Assembly (NCBI RefSeq): GCF_900106695.1
Contig: NZ_FNMZ01000001.1
Span: 620,001 to 684,000 of the forward strand
Direction: 5' to 3'
Length of the DNA stretch: 64,000 nt
Source of the DNA: Albimonas donghaensis
Lineage (GTDB): Bacteria; Pseudomonadota; Alphaproteobacteria; Rhodobacterales; Rhodobacteraceae
Shown: positions 36,326-45,700 of the stretch, piece after piece
Layout of the letters: each line of letters begins with the position of its first letter
Numbering within the stretch: position 1 is the first letter of the stretch
Notes under the pieces: generated by a model
Databases searched by the model: none
Seen by the model: only the letters and a program-made list of their open reading frames with translations
Told to the model about the DNA's origin: nothing
Made by a program: the position numbers and the translations under genes

Positions 36326-36388
36326 GAAGGACCCTATCGCCCCGGCGCTTCCGCCGCGGGCCTGGGGCGCAACGGAAAGGAGGAGGTC

Positions 36389-38605
36389 TTGACCCCGATT
36401 TCCGCCAAGACCGCCCGTCAGGGCGCCCCCCTGGTCGAGCCCGGCGAGGCCGAGCGCATCGACACCGGCCGCCATCCCGCCCTGTTCGACATTCTCGGCG
36501 CCCAGCCCTCCGCGGAGGGCGGCTGGCGCATCGCCGGCTACGCGCCGGGGGCCGAGGCCATGGTGCTGGAGGACCTGTCGGGCCAGCCGATCGTCGAGAT
36601 GATCCCGCAGGGCCGCGACGTCTTCGCCGCGGCGCTGCCGGACCGTCCCGAGGGCTGGCGGTTCCGCGCCCGCCGCGGGGACGCCGGCTGGACGATCGAA
36701 GACCCCTACCGCTTCGGCCCGGTGCTGGGGGAGATGGACGAATATTTCCTCTCCGAGGGCACCCATGGCCGGCTCTGGGACGCGCTGGGCGCGCATATCC
36801 GCGACCACGAGGGCGCGACCGGCGTGCATTTCGCGCTCTGGGCCCCGAATGCGAGCCGGGTGTCGGTGGTCGGCGACTTCAACGACTGGGACGGGCGGCG
36901 CCATGTGCTGCGCCAGCGCGGGGCGACGGGGATCTGGGAGATCTTCGTGCCCGCGCTGGGCGACGGCGCGCGCTACAAATACGAGATCCTCGGCCCCGAC
37001 GGGACCCTGATGCCGCCCAAGGCGGACCCGGTGGGCTTCGGCTCGGAGATCCGGCCGGACAACTGCTCGGTGGTGCGCGACCTGCGCGGCAAGGCCTGGT
37101 CGGACGGGGCGTGGATGTCGCGGCGGGGCGCCTTGCAGCGGACCGACGCGCCGATCTCGATCTACGAGGCGCATCTGGCCTCCTGGCGCCGGGCCGAGGA
37201 CGGCGCGTGGCTGTCGTGGAAGGAGCTGGCCGAGCAGCTGGTGCCCTACGTGGCCGAAATGGGCTTCACCCATATCGAGATGCTGCCGATCACCGAGCAT
37301 CCCTTCGACGGCTCCTGGGGCTACCAGCCGGTCGGGCTTTACGCGCCGACCGCGCGCCATGGCGACCCGCATGAATTCCGCGCGTTCGTGGAGGCCTGCC
37401 ACGCGGCGGGGATCGGGCTGATCCTCGACTGGGTGCCGGCGCATTTCCCGACCGATCCGCACGGGCTGGCGAAGTTCGACGGCACGCATCTCTATGAACA
37501 TGCCGACCCGCGGCAGGGCTATCACCCCGACTGGAACACCGCGATCTTCAATCTCGGCCGGCGGGAGGTGGTGAACTACCTCGTCGCCAACGCCCGCTAC
37601 TGGCTGACCGAGCACCATATCGACGCGCTGCGCGTCGATGCGGTGGCCTCGATGCTGTATCTGGATTACTCGCGCAAGGAAGGCGAGTGGGTCCCCAACA
37701 AGGACGGCGGGCGCGAGAACCTGGAGGCCGTGGACTTCCTTCGCCGCATGAACGCCGAGGTCTACGGCGATGATTCCTCTATCATGACGGTGGCGGAGGA
37801 GAGCACCGCCTGGCCCGGCGTGTCCCGTCCCGCGCATGACGGCGGGCTGGGCTTCGGGTTCAAGTGGAACATGGGCTGGATGCACGACACGCTTCAGTAC
37901 ATCGCGCGCGAGCCGGTGCATCGCCGCCACCATCACGGCGAGATCTCCTTCGGGCTGCACTACGCGTTCTCGGAGAATTTCGTCCTTCCGATCAGCCATG
38001 ACGAAGTGGTGCACGGCAAGGGCTCGATGCTGGGCAAGATGCCGGGGGACCGCTGGGGGAAATTCGCAAACCTCAGAGCCTATTACGCCTTCATGTTCGC
38101 CCATCCCGGCAAGAAGCTGCTGTTCATGGGGCAGGAGTTCGGGCAGGCGGCGGAGTGGAACCACGACGCGGGGCTCGACTGGGCCGCGCTGGGGGATCCG
38201 CTGCATGAGGGGTTGAGGAAACTCGTCAGCGATCTCAACGCGGTATACCGAGAACTTCCCGGGTTGCATCAACGCGACACGCGCGAGGACGGCTTCCGCT
38301 GGATCGACGGCGCGGCCGAGGCGCAGTCGGTCTACGCCTGGCTGCGGCTGGGCGAGGACGGGACGGCGCCGGCGGTCTGCGTGTTCAACTTCTCGGACGC
38401 GGAATACACCGACTGGCGCATCGGCGTGCCGGCCCCCGGCTTCTACGCCGAGCGCGTGAATTCCGACGCCGAGGCCTATGGCGGCGCGGGGCGGGGCAAT
38501 ATGGGCGGCGTGACCGCCGACGCGGCCCCGGCGCATGGCTTCGATCACTCGATCAAGCTGACCCTGCCGCCGCTGACCGGCATGATCTTCGAATTGCGCG
38601 GCTGA
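36389..38605 (+). CDS. glgB: 1,4-alpha-glucan branching enzyme (TTG start)
   Basis: A 738-residue GH13 branching enzyme that makes alpha-1,6 branches in glycogen. Two N-terminal beta-sandwich parts (residues about 35-220) precede the barrel. Catalytic residues are D417 (ALRVDAVASM), E470 (MTVAEESTAWP) and D538 (PISHDEVVHG). Typical blocks are NDWDGRRHVLRQRG and HPFDGSWGYQPVGLYAPTARHG. The TTG at 36389 is chosen because an ideal AAGGAGGAGGT stands right before it and no ATG fits the family start. First gene of glgB-gghA-glgC. Confidence 0.96.
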   Translation: MTPISAKTARQGAPLVEPGEAERIDTGRHPALFDILGAQPSAEGGWRIAGYAPGAEAMVLEDLSGQPIVEMIPQGRDVFAAALPDRPEGWRFRARRGDAGWTIEDPYRFGPVLGEMDEYFLSEGTHGRLWDALGAHIRDHEGATGVHFALWAPNASRVSVVGDFNDWDGRRHVLRQRGATGIWEIFVPALGDGARYKYEILGPDGTLMPPKADPVGFGSEIRPDNCSVVRDLRGKAWSDGAWMSRRGALQRTDAPISIYEAHLASWRRAEDGAWLSWKELAEQLVPYVAEMGFTHIEMLPITEHPFDGSWGYQPVGLYAPTARHGDPHEFRAFVEACHAAGIGLILDWVPAHFPTDPHGLAKFDGTHLYEHADPRQGYHPDWNTAIFNLGRREVVNYLVANARYWLTEHHIDALRVDAVASMLYLDYSRKEGEWVPNKDGGRENLEAVDFLRRMNAEVYGDDSSIMTVAEESTAWPGVSRPAHDGGLGFGFKWNMGWMHDTLQYIAREPVHRRHHHGEISFGLHYAFSENFVLPISHDEVVHGKGSMLGKMPGDRWGKFANLRAYYAFMFAHPGKKLLFMGQEFGQAAEWNHDAGLDWAALGDPLHEGLRKLVSDLNAVYRELPGLHQRDTREDGFRWIDGAAEAQSVYAWLRLGEDGTAPAVCVFNFSDAEYTDWRIGVPAPGFYAERVNSDAEAYGGAGRGNMGGVTADAAPAHGFDHSIKLTLPPLTGMIFELRG

Positions 38606-38699
38606 CCGGCCGCGACCGGCCGCCCGGGGGCGCATCGCCGCCGGGCGCTCTTTCCGCCGCATTCCAACCGACACCCCACACCACCGGGAGCCCGACCGC

Positions 38700-41075
38700 A
38701 TGATCCTTCGCGACGACGAAGCCTCCGAGGCCCTCGCCACCCGATGCCGCGAGACGCTCGCCTCCGCCGGCTCCAGCTTCGACGCGGCGCGGGCGCTGGC
38801 CCGGCGCATGGGCGGACTGGTCACCGGGCCCGGCAAGGCCGAGTTCGGCTTCTGGGCGCCGGAGCTGCTGGAGGCCCGCGTCCCCGACGGCGACATCTTC
38901 CTCGAAATCCTGCAACCCGACGCGCAGTTCTCGCTGACCGTGTCGCGCCAGAACGCCCGCTTCCGCCGCACCCGCCTGCCGGTGGAGCGGGCGGACGCCT
39001 GGATCTGGTGCGCGGTCGACGGCATCCGCGCCGGCACGCGCGACGTGATCGGGGATTTCTACGCGCTGACCTGGCGGGACGGGGAGGGCGAGTGGCATCG
39101 GATCTTCGATCCGCTGGCGGCCTCGGTCCCGTTCGGGGTCTTCGCGCCGGCGGAGCTTTACGACCTCGCGGCCATGCAGGCGGCGCGGTCTGACAAGCCC
39201 TATTTCGAGGGGTTGCAGCCCGGCGAGGACGGGGCGCCGGCCAAGCTGGGTCCGGCGGTCAACATCCTGCAGATCCACACCCCCACCGCCACCGCCGGCC
39301 GCACCCTGGCGAGCCTGGCGCGGCAGGTGGAGCACCTGGCCGACCGGGTGCGTCATGGCGGGACGATCGAGCCCGCTGACCGGCTGTTCATGGGCTATGA
39401 GGCGGTGCAGCTTCTGCCCGTCGAACCGACCACGGTCTATGAGGCGGGCCCCGCCTTCTGGGTCGATGACGGCGATTACGGGGAGGTCCTGACCACCGAC
39501 CTGCGCCGTCCGGACACCACCAACTGGGGCTATGACGTGGTGATTTCGGGCATGGCGGCGGTGAACCCGGCGCTGCTGGAATCAGGCCGGCCCGATGAGC
39601 TGGTGGACCTGATCGCCGCCCTGCACACCTTCCCCGACGGCCCCAAGAAGGTGATCTTCGACGTGGTCTTCGGCCATTCCGACAATCAGGGGCTGGAGGC
39701 GCTGAACCGGCACTATTTCGCCGGCCCCAACATGTATGGGCAGAACCTGTCCTACCGGAACTGGACCGTCCGCGCGATCATGCTGGAGATCCAGCGCCGC
39801 AAGGTCGATTTCGGCGCCGACGGCGTGCGGGTCGACGGCGCGCAGGACTTCAAGTGGTGGGATGCGGACGAAGAGGTCATGCGCCACGACGACGAATACC
39901 TGCAGGAGATGGCCGACGTGGTGCAGGAGGTGGCGGGAACCCGCTACCGCCCCTGGTTCATCTTCGAGGACGGCCGCCCCTGGCCGCAGGAGGACTGGGA
40001 GCTGTCGTCCACCTATCGCGCGGTGATCGACAACCAGCGCGACGACGACGTGTTCCAGTGGGGCCCGCTGACCTTCGCCCACAACACGCCGTTTCTCTAC
40101 ACGTTCTGGCTGTCCAAGTGGTGGCGCATCCGGGAGATGGTGGAGCGCGGGTCCAACTGGATCTCGGGCACCGCCAACCACGACACGCTGCGCCGGGGCA
40201 CCCAGATCAACCCCAAGCTCAACATCAACACCCGCCTGGGCGAGACGCGGATGGATATCCTCGACCACGCCTATGACAACCCCGCGGTGCAGATGCTGAC
40301 CTATGCGGCGTTTCCGGGCGTGCCGATGGATTTCCTCAACGCCATGGCGCGGGCGTCCTGGGGCTTCATCCGCAACCAGGACGACAAATACGGCGTGAAG
40401 ATCATGGCCGAGGAGGCGATCAGCCTGGAATGGCAGGTCGACGACTACGCCTATTCGCTTCCCGGCGCGTTCAGCCGTCTCAAGGCGCTGGGATACGAGA
40501 CGCGGGACGACCTGGAGCGGTTCCTCCACGTGCTGCCGGCGCTGGTGGAGGTGACGGATTACGACCTCGACGTCATCGCGACGCTGCTCAATTCGGTGGA
40601 GCCGCGGCTGGCCGGCCCGTCGCCTTTCACGCCCGCGGCGCTGAAGGTGATCGCGCGGGCCTGGATGGACGACATGCACGACTACTGCAATGTCGCGGGC
40701 TATCTGGACCGGCTGACCGAGCGGCAGACCGCCTTCGCGCTGGCATTGCGGGAATTCCGGACGGCGCGGCCCTGGCTGCGGGGAAATTTCGCCTGGGGGG
40801 ACCAGTTCTCCTATGTGCAGCCGGTGGACGGGACGGTGCTGTTCACCTCGTTCCGGCAGGGGCCGGACGGCGAGCAGGTCTATATGGTGGCGCATATGGA
40901 GGGGGCGGAGACCGAGGATTTCGATCCGCTCAACCTCCACCACCAGGCCGCGGACGGGCAGGGCGGCTGGACGGTGGCGCTGGCCACGCCCCAGATCGGA
41001 CCGGATTACGAGGGCGGGCCGATCGTGCTGCGCGACTCGATGGGCGTGGTGTTCACCCGGACCGCGCCGGGCTGA
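38700..41075 (+). CDS. gghA: GH13-type hydrolase, probable glucosylglycerol hydrolase
   Basis: A 791-residue protein with a divergent GH13 barrel. The catalytic triad can be placed at D379 (DGVRVDGAQD), E423 (FIFEDGRPW) and D495 (TANHDTLRRG). The N-terminal 190 residues are a separate domain (VTGPGKAEFGFWAPELLEARV). Its size and motifs match what I recall of the cyanobacterial glucosylglycerol hydrolase (Slr1670 type), which releases glucose and glycerol when salt stress ends. The place between glgB and glgC and the glucosylglycerol synthesis operon nearby support this. Another GH13 activity, such as a phosphorylase, is not excluded. An imperfect hairpin and CTCTTTCC lie just before it. Confidence 0.72.
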   Translation: MILRDDEASEALATRCRETLASAGSSFDAARALARRMGGLVTGPGKAEFGFWAPELLEARVPDGDIFLEILQPDAQFSLTVSRQNARFRRTRLPVERADAWIWCAVDGIRAGTRDVIGDFYALTWRDGEGEWHRIFDPLAASVPFGVFAPAELYDLAAMQAARSDKPYFEGLQPGEDGAPAKLGPAVNILQIHTPTATAGRTLASLARQVEHLADRVRHGGTIEPADRLFMGYEAVQLLPVEPTTVYEAGPAFWVDDGDYGEVLTTDLRRPDTTNWGYDVVISGMAAVNPALLESGRPDELVDLIAALHTFPDGPKKVIFDVVFGHSDNQGLEALNRHYFAGPNMYGQNLSYRNWTVRAIMLEIQRRKVDFGADGVRVDGAQDFKWWDADEEVMRHDDEYLQEMADVVQEVAGTRYRPWFIFEDGRPWPQEDWELSSTYRAVIDNQRDDDVFQWGPLTFAHNTPFLYTFWLSKWWRIREMVERGSNWISGTANHDTLRRGTQINPKLNINTRLGETRMDILDHAYDNPAVQMLTYAAFPGVPMDFLNAMARASWGFIRNQDDKYGVKIMAEEAISLEWQVDDYAYSLPGAFSRLKALGYETRDDLERFLHVLPALVEVTDYDLDVIATLLNSVEPRLAGPSPFTPAALKVIARAWMDDMHDYCNVAGYLDRLTERQTAFALALREFRTARPWLRGNFAWGDQFSYVQPVDGTVLFTSFRQGPDGEQVYMVAHMEGAETEDFDPLNLHHQAADGQGGWTVALATPQIGPDYEGGPIVLRDSMGVVFTRTAPG

Positions 41076-41362
41076 GGGCTCGGGGGGGGGCGCCGCCGCG
41101 CCCATCTTCCGCCGCGCCCATCCGCCCGCCGCGCCCGGCTTCCCGTCGCGCATCCGGCTGGGGGGAGGCTCGGGCGGCGCCTCCCGCGCCCGGCGCCGCA
41201 GTCCCGACGGATCCCGCGCGCCGCGGCGCCAGGCCGCCGCCCGCGCGCGCTCGGGCGGCGCGCTCCCCCGTCCCGGATCCACGCGGCCTCAGATCAATGC
41301 GCGGCGGCGGGAATCGGTTAGGGTCTGCGGAGGGTGGTTGAAAGAAACGGGAGGGAGACCCC

Positions 41363-42664
41363 ATGCGAGGACCCACGCAGGACCCCGGCGGACTGGCGCG
41401 CCAGTCCATGGCCTTCGTGCTGGCGGGGGGGCGCGGCTCGCGCCTGCGGGAGCTGACCGACCGCCGCGCGAAACCGGCGGTCTATTTCGGCGGCAAGACC
41501 CGGATCATCGACTTCGCGCTGTCCAACGCCATGAATTCCGGCATCCGCCGCATCGGCGTGGCCACGCAATACAAGGCCCATTCGCTGATCCGGCACCTGC
41601 AGCGGGGCTGGTCCTTCTTCTCCGAAAGCCGGGGCGAGGGGCTGGACATCCTCCCCGCCAGCCAGCGGGTGGATGAACGGAACTGGTATCTCGGCACCGC
41701 CGACGCGGTGACCCAGAACATCGACATCATCCGCGACTACAACACCAGATACATGGTCATCCTGGCCGGCGATCACATCTACAAGATGGATTATTCGGTG
41801 ATGATCGCCCAGCATGTCGACACCGGCGCCGAGGTCACCGTGGGCTGCATCGAGGCCCCGCGGGCCGAGGCCTCCGCCTTCGGGGTCATGGCGGTCGACG
41901 CCTCCGGCCGGATCACCGAGTTCATGGAGAAACCCGCCGAGCCGCCGGAGATGCCGGGCAAGCCGGGAGTCTCCCTGTGCTCGATGGGGATCTACGTGTT
42001 CGAGACGGATCTGCTGATCGGGCTGCTGCTGGAGGATCAGGCGGACCCCGAAAGCTCGCATGATTTCGGGTCGGACATCATCCCCAGGCTGGTGGCGCGG
42101 GGCGGGGCGGTGGCGCATTCCTTCTCCGACAGCTGCGTGATGACGGGGGATGAGAAGGCCCCCTACTGGCGCGACGTGGGCACGGTGGATGCGTTCCACC
42201 AGGCCAATCTGGATCTCTGCGCCTTCGAGCCCCAGCTGGACATCTGGTCCGGCGACTGGCCGATCTGGACCTATTCCGAGCTGACCCCGCCGGCGAAGTT
42301 CGTTCATGACATGGACGGGCGGCGAGGGACGGCGGTGAGCAGCCTGGTGTCGGGCGGCTGCATCGTGTCGGGGGCCGGCGTGCGCGAGAGCCTGCTGTTC
42401 ACCGGGGTCCGGGCCAATTCCTATTCCGAGCTGAGCCGGGTGGTGGCGCTGCCCTATTCCGAGGTGGGCCGCCATGCGCGGCTGACCAACGCGGTGCTGG
42501 ACCGGGGCGTGTCGGTGCCCGCCGGCCTGGTGGTGGGCGAGGATCCGGTGGAGGACGCGCGCTGGTTCCGCGTCTCCGAGGGCGGTGTGACGCTGATCAC
42601 CCAGCCGATGCTGGACGCGCGGCAGGCGGCGCTGGGCGGACATCTGGCGGGCGAGGTGAGCTGA
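41363..42664 (+). CDS. glgC: Glucose-1-phosphate adenylyltransferase
   Basis: A 433-residue ADP-glucose pyrophosphorylase, the first committed and normally allosterically controlled step of glycogen synthesis. Marks are [38 protein letters not shown], broken here only by normal loops, then [31 protein letters not shown] and [10 protein letters not shown]. The C-terminal left-handed helix domain has [28 protein letters not shown] stands before the ATG, 287 bases after the hydrolase gene. Its product ADP-glucose is the donor for both GlgA and GgpS. An intrinsic terminator follows. Confidence 0.96.
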   Translation: MRGPTQDPGGLARQSMAFVLAGGRGSRLRELTDRRAKPAVYFGGKTRIIDFALSNAMNSGIRRIGVATQYKAHSLIRHLQRGWSFFSESRGEGLDILPASQRVDERNWYLGTADAVTQNIDIIRDYNTRYMVILAGDHIYKMDYSVMIAQHVDTGAEVTVGCIEAPRAEASAFGVMAVDASGRITEFMEKPAEPPEMPGKPGVSLCSMGIYVFETDLLIGLLLEDQADPESSHDFGSDIIPRLVARGGAVAHSFSDSCVMTGDEKAPYWRDVGTVDAFHQANLDLCAFEPQLDIWSGDWPIWTYSELTPPAKFVHDMDGRRGTAVSSLVSGGCIVSGAGVRESLLFTGVRANSYSELSRVVALPYSEVGRHARLTNAVLDRGVSVPAGLVVGEDPVEDARWFRVSEGGVTLITQPMLDARQAALGGHLAGEVS

Positions 42665-42703
42665 GCCCGGCCGCGGCGAGCGACGAGACGGGGGGCGAGA
42701 CGG

Positions 42704-42731
42704 GGGGGCGCCTGGCGGGGCGCCCCCTTTT
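42704..42731 (+). terminator. Intrinsic terminator after glgC
   Basis: GGGGGCGCC (42704-42712), six-base loop, GGCGCCCCC (42719-42727) and four T (42728-42731). It separates glgC from the convergent glgX-malQ gene, whose stop codon shares the last T. Confidence 0.8.
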
Positions 42732-45700
42732 CATGTCCGGGGCCGGGCCTTCCCGAAGATCTCCGCGGCGCGGCGCAGGCCGGGGGCGGCGTCGAGCGCG
42801 TCGGCCGGCGCGGCGTGGCGGAGGCGCCAGTTGGGGGCCTCCGTCACCGTGCCGGGGACGTTCTGCTGGCGCCGTTCGTCCAGCGCGTCGTCGATCTGCA
42901 CGGCGGCGAGGGCGGAGCCGGAGGCGGCCAGCACCCCGTGGATCGCGTCGCGAAGCTCCGGCGTCAGCGTCGCGGGAGGGGCGCCGGGGTCGAGCCCCTC
43001 GGGCGCGCGGCCTTCCGCCGCCAGCAGGCGGGCGAGCGCGGCGCGGGATCCGGCGCGATCCTCGCGCATGGCCCGGGCGGCGAGGGCGTCGACATGGCCC
43101 AGAGCCTCGCGCAGGTCGGCGTCCGCGGCCTCCCACCAGCCCGCCAGCGTGGGGGTGTCATGGGTGCCGAAGCTGGCGAGGCTGCGGGCGGGGAACTCGG
43201 CGGGGGGGCGGAAGCCCGGCGGGCCGCCCTCGAACTGCAGGATGGCGCAGCCGTGCAGGCCGGAGGCGTCGAGCGCCGCGCGCAGCCCGTCGGGCACGGT
43301 GCCCAGATCCTCGCCCACCACCACGCAGCCGGCGCGCGCCGCCTCGATCCGCACCAGCGCCAGCAGCAGCGCGGAGGGGAAGCGGACATAGCCGCCGGGG
43401 GCTCCGTCCTCGGGCGCCCAGAAGGCGCGGTCGAGGCCGATCACATGGTCGATCCGCGCCGCCCCGGCGGGGGCCATGGTGGCGCGCAGCATGTCGCGGA
43501 ACGGCGCGTAGCGGGCGGCGCGCAGGCCCTCGGGGTTGAAGGGCGCCAGCGCCCAGACCTGTCCGGCGGCGTTCAGCGCGTCGGGCGGGGCGCCCAGCGA
43601 CACGCCGCGGGCGAAGGCGGCGGGGCGGGCCCAGGCCTCGGCCCCGTCGGGGCGCACGCCGACCGCGATATCGAGATAAAGGCCCAGACCCATGCCCGCC
43701 GCCTTCGCCCGCGCCTGCGCGGCCTGAAGCTGGTTGGAGGCGGTCCATTGCGCCCAGGCGTGGAAGCGGATTTCGGCGGCCTCGCGGGCGGCGAACTCCG
43801 CCACCTGCGGGCTTTCGGGGTCCCTGAACGGCTCGGGCCAGGTGCGCCAGTCCTCGCCATGGGCCAGACTCAGGGCCTCGAACGTGGCGAAACGGGCGCG
43901 GGGGCGGCCGCCTTCGGCGAGCCAGGCCTCGAAGGCGGCGGGGTCGGCGCCGCGGCCCTGCTCAAAGGCGGCGAACAGCGCGCGCAGGGCCGGGGCGCGG
44001 ATGCGGGCGGCGAGCGCGGGGTCGCAGAATTCCGTGTCGCGCCAGGCGGCGAGGGCGTCGGCCTCGGCGTCGATGGCGGCCCGCGCCTCGGCGCAGTCCG
44101 GGAAGCCGGGAACCTGGTCGAGCGCGATGCGGCGGGGGTCGAGCGCGGTGCGCGAGGTCGGCGAATAGGGGCTGATGCCGGCATGGGCGGCGCCGAGCGC
44201 ATGGACCGGGTTCACGCCCAGGAAATCCGCGCCGAGCCGGGCGAGACCCTCGGCCGCGGTCGCCAGATCCTCGAAATCGCCTTCGCCGAGGCTGCGGCCG
44301 GAGGTCAGCGCATAGACGGCGCCGGTGGCGCCCCAGACGCGCGGCCGCCCGGTTTCGCCGGCCACTTGCGGCGCGAGCGGCGGGGCGGCGGCGAGCAGCA
44401 CGGTCTCCCCCCCCGCCTCCAGCGCGTGCAGACCGGGGGGAAGGGCGGGGAGGGGCGCGCCGGCGGCGCCCGAGAGGGGCGCGCCATCCTCAAGCGTCAG
44501 GGTCCAGGCGAGCGGGGGGGAGAGGCGGAAGGCGTCGGGGATCCCTGCCTCGACCACGGCTTCGCGGGGAAGGCGGCGGGCGGCGTCCTCGGCCTCGATC
44601 CCGGCCAGCAGGCGGGCGGCGTCGGCCTCCGCGTCCTCGCCCAGGTCGATCCCCATGGCGCGCAGCAGGGCGGTCTGGGTGTCGGGGCCGGCGACATGTT
44701 CGCGGCCCGAGACCTCCCAGTAGCGTTCGAATATCCCCATGCGGGCGTAGAGGCGGGAGAGCGCGGAGCCCGCCGGCACGGCCTCCAGCACCAGCGCGGT
44801 CGCGGGAGGGATGACGTCGGGCAGGTCGCGGGAGGCGGGGGCGCCGTCCGCGGTCTCGGTGGTGAGCGCGAGCGCCCATGCCAGGCCGGGACCGGGGGCG
44901 GGCGGGCGCAGGGGGGAGGCGTGGTCGGAGGCGTTGAAGGCCAGCGCCGCGGGGGCGTGATCGGCGCCGTCCTCGCCGCGCAGCACGAGCACGTAGCCCG
45001 CGGGGGCTTCGGCGCCCCAGTCTGGGTCTCCGCCCGCGAGCCCGGCCCATTCGCAGTCCGGCCAGCCGTCGGCGCGCGGGGCGCCGTGCAGGAACACCGG
45101 GCGGCGCAGGACGGGCAGGCGGGCGCGCAGGGCGGCGGCGGCGGCGGCGAAACCGGTGAGGCCGGCATCGTCGGCCTCCCAGTCCAGCCAGGTGGTTTCG
45201 TTGTCCTGGCAATAGGCGTTGTTGTTGCCGCCCTGGCTCTGGCCGCGCTCATCCCCCGCGCGCAGCATGGGCGTGCCCTGGGCGGCGAAGACGGTCAGGA
45301 TCAGGTTGCGACGGCGGCGGACGCGGGCGGCTTGCCGGGCCGCGTCGCCCCCGCCCTCATCTTCGGGCCCTTCGGGGCCCATCGGGTCGGAGACCTCGCC
45401 CTGGTGGCCGTCGCGGTTGTCCTCGCCGTTGGCGTGGTTGCGGCGCTCGGCGTAAAGCGTGGTGTCGGCCAGCGTGAAGCCGTCATGGGCGGCGACGAAG
45501 TTGACCGAGGCCCAGGCGGCGCGGCGGTCCTTGTCGAAGCGTTCGGCCGAGCCGAGCAGGCCCGAGGCGAGGTCCTGCGCCCCGCCCGGCCAGCCCTGCC
45601 AGAAGCGGCGCGCGCCGTCGCGGAAGCGGTCGTTCCACTCGGCCCAGCCCGGCGGGAACTCGCCCACCCGGTAGCCGCCGGGGCCGATGTCCCACGGCTC

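Noticed and set aside
35204-39037. A 1277-codon minus-strand frame antisense to galU and glgB
   Set aside because: Mirrors the two real genes and crosses the strong terminator at 36274; no family motif.
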